This document shows, one piece after another, positions 60,463 to 64,000 of a DNA stretch of 64,000 nucleotides. Within the stretch, counting starts at the first letter, position 1. The number at the start of each line of letters is the position of its first letter. The notes beneath the pieces are model-generated. The model was given only the letters and a program-made list of their open reading frames with translations, was not told the DNA's origin and made no database searches. Origin of the DNA: Berghia stephanieae (Eukaryota; Mollusca; Gastropoda; Nudibranchia; Aeolidiidae); NCBI GenBank assembly GCA_034508935.3, contig CM067443.1:128547007-128611006 (forward strand), given 5' to 3'. Position numbers and translations under genes: made by a program.

Positions 60463-62600
60463 AGTGCCAGAAGACAATAGAGAATAAAAATTTTCCGCGG
60501 CGGTGGTGGGGTTTGAACCTGCGACCTTATTGGTACGACAACTCCGCCTGGCAGGTGAGAGCGTGGCTCTACCGTGTGAGCTATCCACGAACAAAATATT
60601 CGTTTCAAACCCAAGTCATTTCTAGATCCCTCTCTCACCCACTTCTGGGACCGCCGATTCGTTCGCCCACCACCATCGCGAAGTATTTTGACCAGCAGTT
60701 AAGCTTAATAGCCAATATTCTCAACACAAACATATAACATAGAAACGATTGAGACATTGAGTATGCTCCGGTGTATGGGGTGAATTTTTAATTCAGAAAA
60801 GTGAGTGGAGCAGGCACTTATGTTGGTAACAACAAGATATGAAGTGAGTAGAAAAGTGCCAGAAGACAATAGAGAATAAAAATTTTCCGCGGCGGTGGTG
60901 GGGTTTGAACCTGCGACCTTATTGGTACGACAACTCCGCCTGGCAGGTGAGAGCGTGGCTCTACCGTGTGAGCTATCCACGAACAAAATATTCGTTTCAA
61001 ACCCAAAGTCATTTCTAGATCCCTCTCTCACCACTTCTTGGGACCGCCGATTCGTTCGCCACACCATCGCGAAGTATTTTGACCAGCAGTTAAGCTTAAT
61101 AGCCAATATTCTCACACAAACATATAACATAGAAACGATTGAGACATTGAGTATGCTCCGGTGTATGGGGTGAATTTTTAATTCAGAAAAGTGAGTGGAG
61201 CAGGCACTTATGTTGGTAACAACAAGATATGAAGTGAGTAGAAAAGTGCCAGAAGACAATAGAGAATAAAAATTTTCCGCGGCGGTGGTGGGGTTTGAAC
61301 CTGCGACCTTATTGGTACGACAACTCCGCCTGGCAGGTGAGAGCGTGGCTTACGTGTGAGCTATCCACGAACACAAAATATTCGTTCAAACCCAAAGTCA
61401 TTTCTAGATCCCTCTCTCACCCACTTCTTGAGACGCCGATTCGTTCGACACCACCATCGCGAAGTATTTTGACCAGCAGTTAAGCTTAATAGCCAATATT
61501 CTCAACACAAACATATAACATAGAAACGATTGAGACATTGAGTATGCTCGGTGTATGGGGTGAATTTTAATTCAGAAAGTGAGTGTAGCAGGATTATTGG
61601 TAACAACGATATGAAGGGTAGAAAGGGCCCGAAGACATAGATAAATTTTCGCGGCGGTGGGGTTGTGAACCTGCGAAACTTATTGGTACGAAACTCCGCC
61701 TGGCAGGTGAGAGCGTGGCTACCGTGAGTAAAAAAATTTCTCAACATATTCTATCTATTCATTCTGGACGCTTTTCCACCACTTCAATACTTATTGATCT
61801 ACCAACATTAAATGCCATGTGAGTATGCTCGGGTATGGGTGAATTTTTAATTCAGAAAAGTGAGTGAGCAGGCACTATTTGGTAACAACAAGTATGAAGT
61901 GAGTAGAAAGTGCCAGAGACAATAGAGAATTAAAAAATTTTGGGAGAAGTGGTGGGGTTTGAACTGAGACTTATGGTAGACAACTCCGCTGGCAGGTGAG
62001 AGCGTGGTCTAAGTGTGAGCATCACGAACTAAAATATATTGTTTCAAACCAAGTCATTTTGATCCTTACTCACCACGTTGAGACGCCCATCGTCGCCACC
62101 TCCAGCGAGTTTTTGACCAGCAGTTAAGCTATAGTCAATATTCTCACCAACGATAACTAGAAATTTGAGCTTGATATGCTCCGGTGTATGGGTGAATTTT
62201 TATCGAAGTGAGTGGAGCAGACTTTGTTGTACAACAAGATATGAAGTGATAGTATAAGTGCAGAAGACAATAGAGAATAAAAATTTTCGCGGCGGTGGTG
62301 GTTGAACCTGCGACCTTATTGGTACGACAACTCGCTGCGGTGAGAGGTGGCTTACCGTGTGTGCTATCCACGAACAAAATATTCGTTTCAAACCAAGTCA
62401 TTCTAGATCCTACTCTCACCCTTGTGGGACGCACGATTCGTTCGCCACATCGCGAAGTATTTGACAGCAGTTAGCTTAATAGCTATATTCTCAACACAAA
62501 CTATATACATAGAACGATTGAGACATGGGGTATGCTCCGGTGTATGGGGGAATTTTTAACTCAGATAGTGAGTGGAGCAGGCACTTATGTTGGTTAACAA
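60463..62600 (-). repeat. Tandem array of a roughly 390-bp tRNA-derived unit (minus orientation)
   Basis: The marker AAAGTGCCAGAAGACAATAG recurs at about 60461, 60853 and 61243, then in damaged form near 61622, 61907 and 62255. The first spacings are 392 and 390 bp. On the minus strand each unit holds a pol III-type head: TAGCTCACACGGTAGAGC as A box and GGTCGCAGGTTCAAACCC as B box. Copies one to three are nearly identical; later ones carry many one- and two-base losses. Open frames across the array are shadows. Confidence 0.9.
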
Positions 62601-62689
62601 ACAAGTATAAAAAAAATCCAGACAATGGAATAAAATTTTTCCTGGTCTTGGCTTTATACTCACCTATATTGGTACACAAACTCTCACTC

Positions 62690-64000
62690 ACTTTTCTGAA
62701 TTAAAAATCACCCATACACCGGAGCATACTCATGTCTCAATCGTTTCTATGTTATAGTTTGTTGAGATATTGGCTATTAAGCTTAACTGCTGGTCAAAAT
62801 ACTTCGCGATGTGTTGCGCGAACGAATCGGCGTCCCAAGAAGTGGTGTGAGAGAGGGATCTAGAAATGACTTGGGTTTGAAACGAATATTTTTGTTTCGT
62901 GGATAGCTCACACGGTAGAGCACGCTCTCACTGCAGGCGGAGTTGTCGTACCAATATAGGTCGCAGGTTCAAACCCCACCACCGCCGCGAAAAATATTTT
63001 ATTCTCTATTGTCTTCTGGCACTTTTCTACTCACTTCATATCTTGTTGTTACAACATAAGTGCCTGCTCCACTCACTTTTCTGAATTAAAAATTCACCCT
63101 ACACCGGAGCATACTCAATGTCTCAATCGTTTCATGTTATATGTTTGTGATGAGATTATGGCTATTAGCTTAACTGCTGGTCAAAATTACTCGCGATGTG
63201 GTGGAACGATCGGCGTCCAGAAGTGGGTGAGAGAGGGATCTATGAAAATGACTTGGTTTGAAACGAATATTTTTGTTCGTGGATAGCTCACACGGTAGAG
63301 CCACGCTCTCACTGCCAGGCGGAGTGTCGTACCAATAAGGTCGCAGGTTCAAACCACCACCGCCGGAAAATTTTTATCTCTATTGTCTTCTGGCACTTTT
63401 CTACTCACTCATATCTTGTTGTACCACATAAGATGCCTGCTCCACTCACTTTTCTGAATAAAAATTCACCCCATACACGGAGCATACTCAATGTCTCAAT
63501 CGTTTCTATGTTATATGTTTATGTTGAGAATATTGGTATTAAGCTTAACTGCTGGTCAAATATCTTCGCGATGGTGTGCAACGAATCGGCGTCACAAGAA
63601 GTGGGTGAGAAGAGAGGATCTATGAATGACTTGGTTTGAACGATATATTTTTGTGTTCGTGGATAGCTCACACGGTAGAGCCACGCTCTCACCTGCCAGG
63701 CGGAGTTGTCGTAAATAAGGTCGCAGGTTCAAACCCACCCCACCGCCGGAAAAATTTTTATTCTCTATTGTCTTCTGGCACTTTTCTACTCACTTCATAT
63801 CTTGTTGTTACCAACATAAGTGCCTGCTCCACTCACTTTTCTGAATTAAAAATTCACCCCATACACGGAGCATACTCAATGTCTCAATCGTTTCTATGTT
63901 ATATGTTTGTGTTGAGAATATTGGCTATAAGCTTAACTGTGGTCAAAATACTTCGCGATGGTGGTGGGCGAACGAATCGGCGGTCCCAGAAGTGGGTGAG
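62690..64000 (+). repeat. Inverted continuation of the tRNA-derived tandem array (plus orientation)
   Basis: The same unit now reads on the plus strand (GTGGATAGCTCACACGGTAG at about 62900, 63279 and 63659; CTTCTGGCACTTTTCTACTC near 63015, 63387 and 63773). It runs to the window edge. Together with 60463-62600 it makes a large imperfect palindrome centred near 62640. About 90 bp of poorer sequence lies at the turn. Confidence 0.88.

Noticed and set aside
60497-60592. tRNA gene in the tandem array
   Set aside because: A and B boxes are present, but no full cloverleaf with a credible acceptor stem forms; it is a tRNA-derived repeat.
60705-61259. 184-codon minus-strand frame with repeated blocks
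   Set aside because: It reads through two tandem repeat units; the duplicated peptide reflects the DNA repeat.

Overview
The window looks like nuclear DNA of an animal, most likely a marine invertebrate. Three multi-exon genes with GT-AG introns sit in AT-rich DNA full of microsatellites, tRNA-derived SINEs, CR1/L2-like LINE pieces and non-autonomous DNA transposons. The sequence alone does not separate a spiralian such as a mollusc from an ambulacrarian.

Layout. A 1.18-kb element with 64-bp terminal inverted repeats (1355-2535) ends 16 bp before the start codon of the first gene, SMYD5 (+, 2552-20023, 12 coding exons, 392 aa). SMYD5 is a SET/MYND lysine methyltransferase. Its introns hold a 2.5-kb inverted-repeat element, pogo-like and unclassified repeats, SINEs, and two minisatellites grown from its own splice junctions. 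From 20.0 to 25.7 kb there are SINE, LINE-tail and pogo-like remnants. COPE (-, 25742-37536, 10 coding exons, 300 aa) encodes epsilon-COP of the COPI coat and converges tail-to-tail with SMYD5. Its eighth intron carries a 5'-truncated LINE inside an older pogo-like element. From 37.5 to 48 kb I see no host gene, only repeats, a broken Ty3/Gypsy-type gag remnant, a Tc1/mariner-type transposase fragment and a CR1/L2-like LINE fragment.

The third gene (-, 47976-57473, 11 coding exons, about 478 aa) has two ubiquitin-like domains followed by a von Willebrand A domain with a DxTGS metal site. I do not recognise a named orthologue. It is the best candidate here for an undescribed protein. Beyond it lie very long trinucleotide tracts, an RT fragment, and a tandem array of a roughly 390-bp tRNA-derived unit (60.46-62.6 kb) that turns into its own inverted copy (62.69-64.0 kb).

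The three genes show no sign of working together: one is a methyltransferase, one a vesicle-coat subunit, one unknown. One-base coding disruptions in COPE and in the UBL-VWA gene, and dense small deletions in the terminal palindrome, suggest that residual long-read indel errors affect this assembly.
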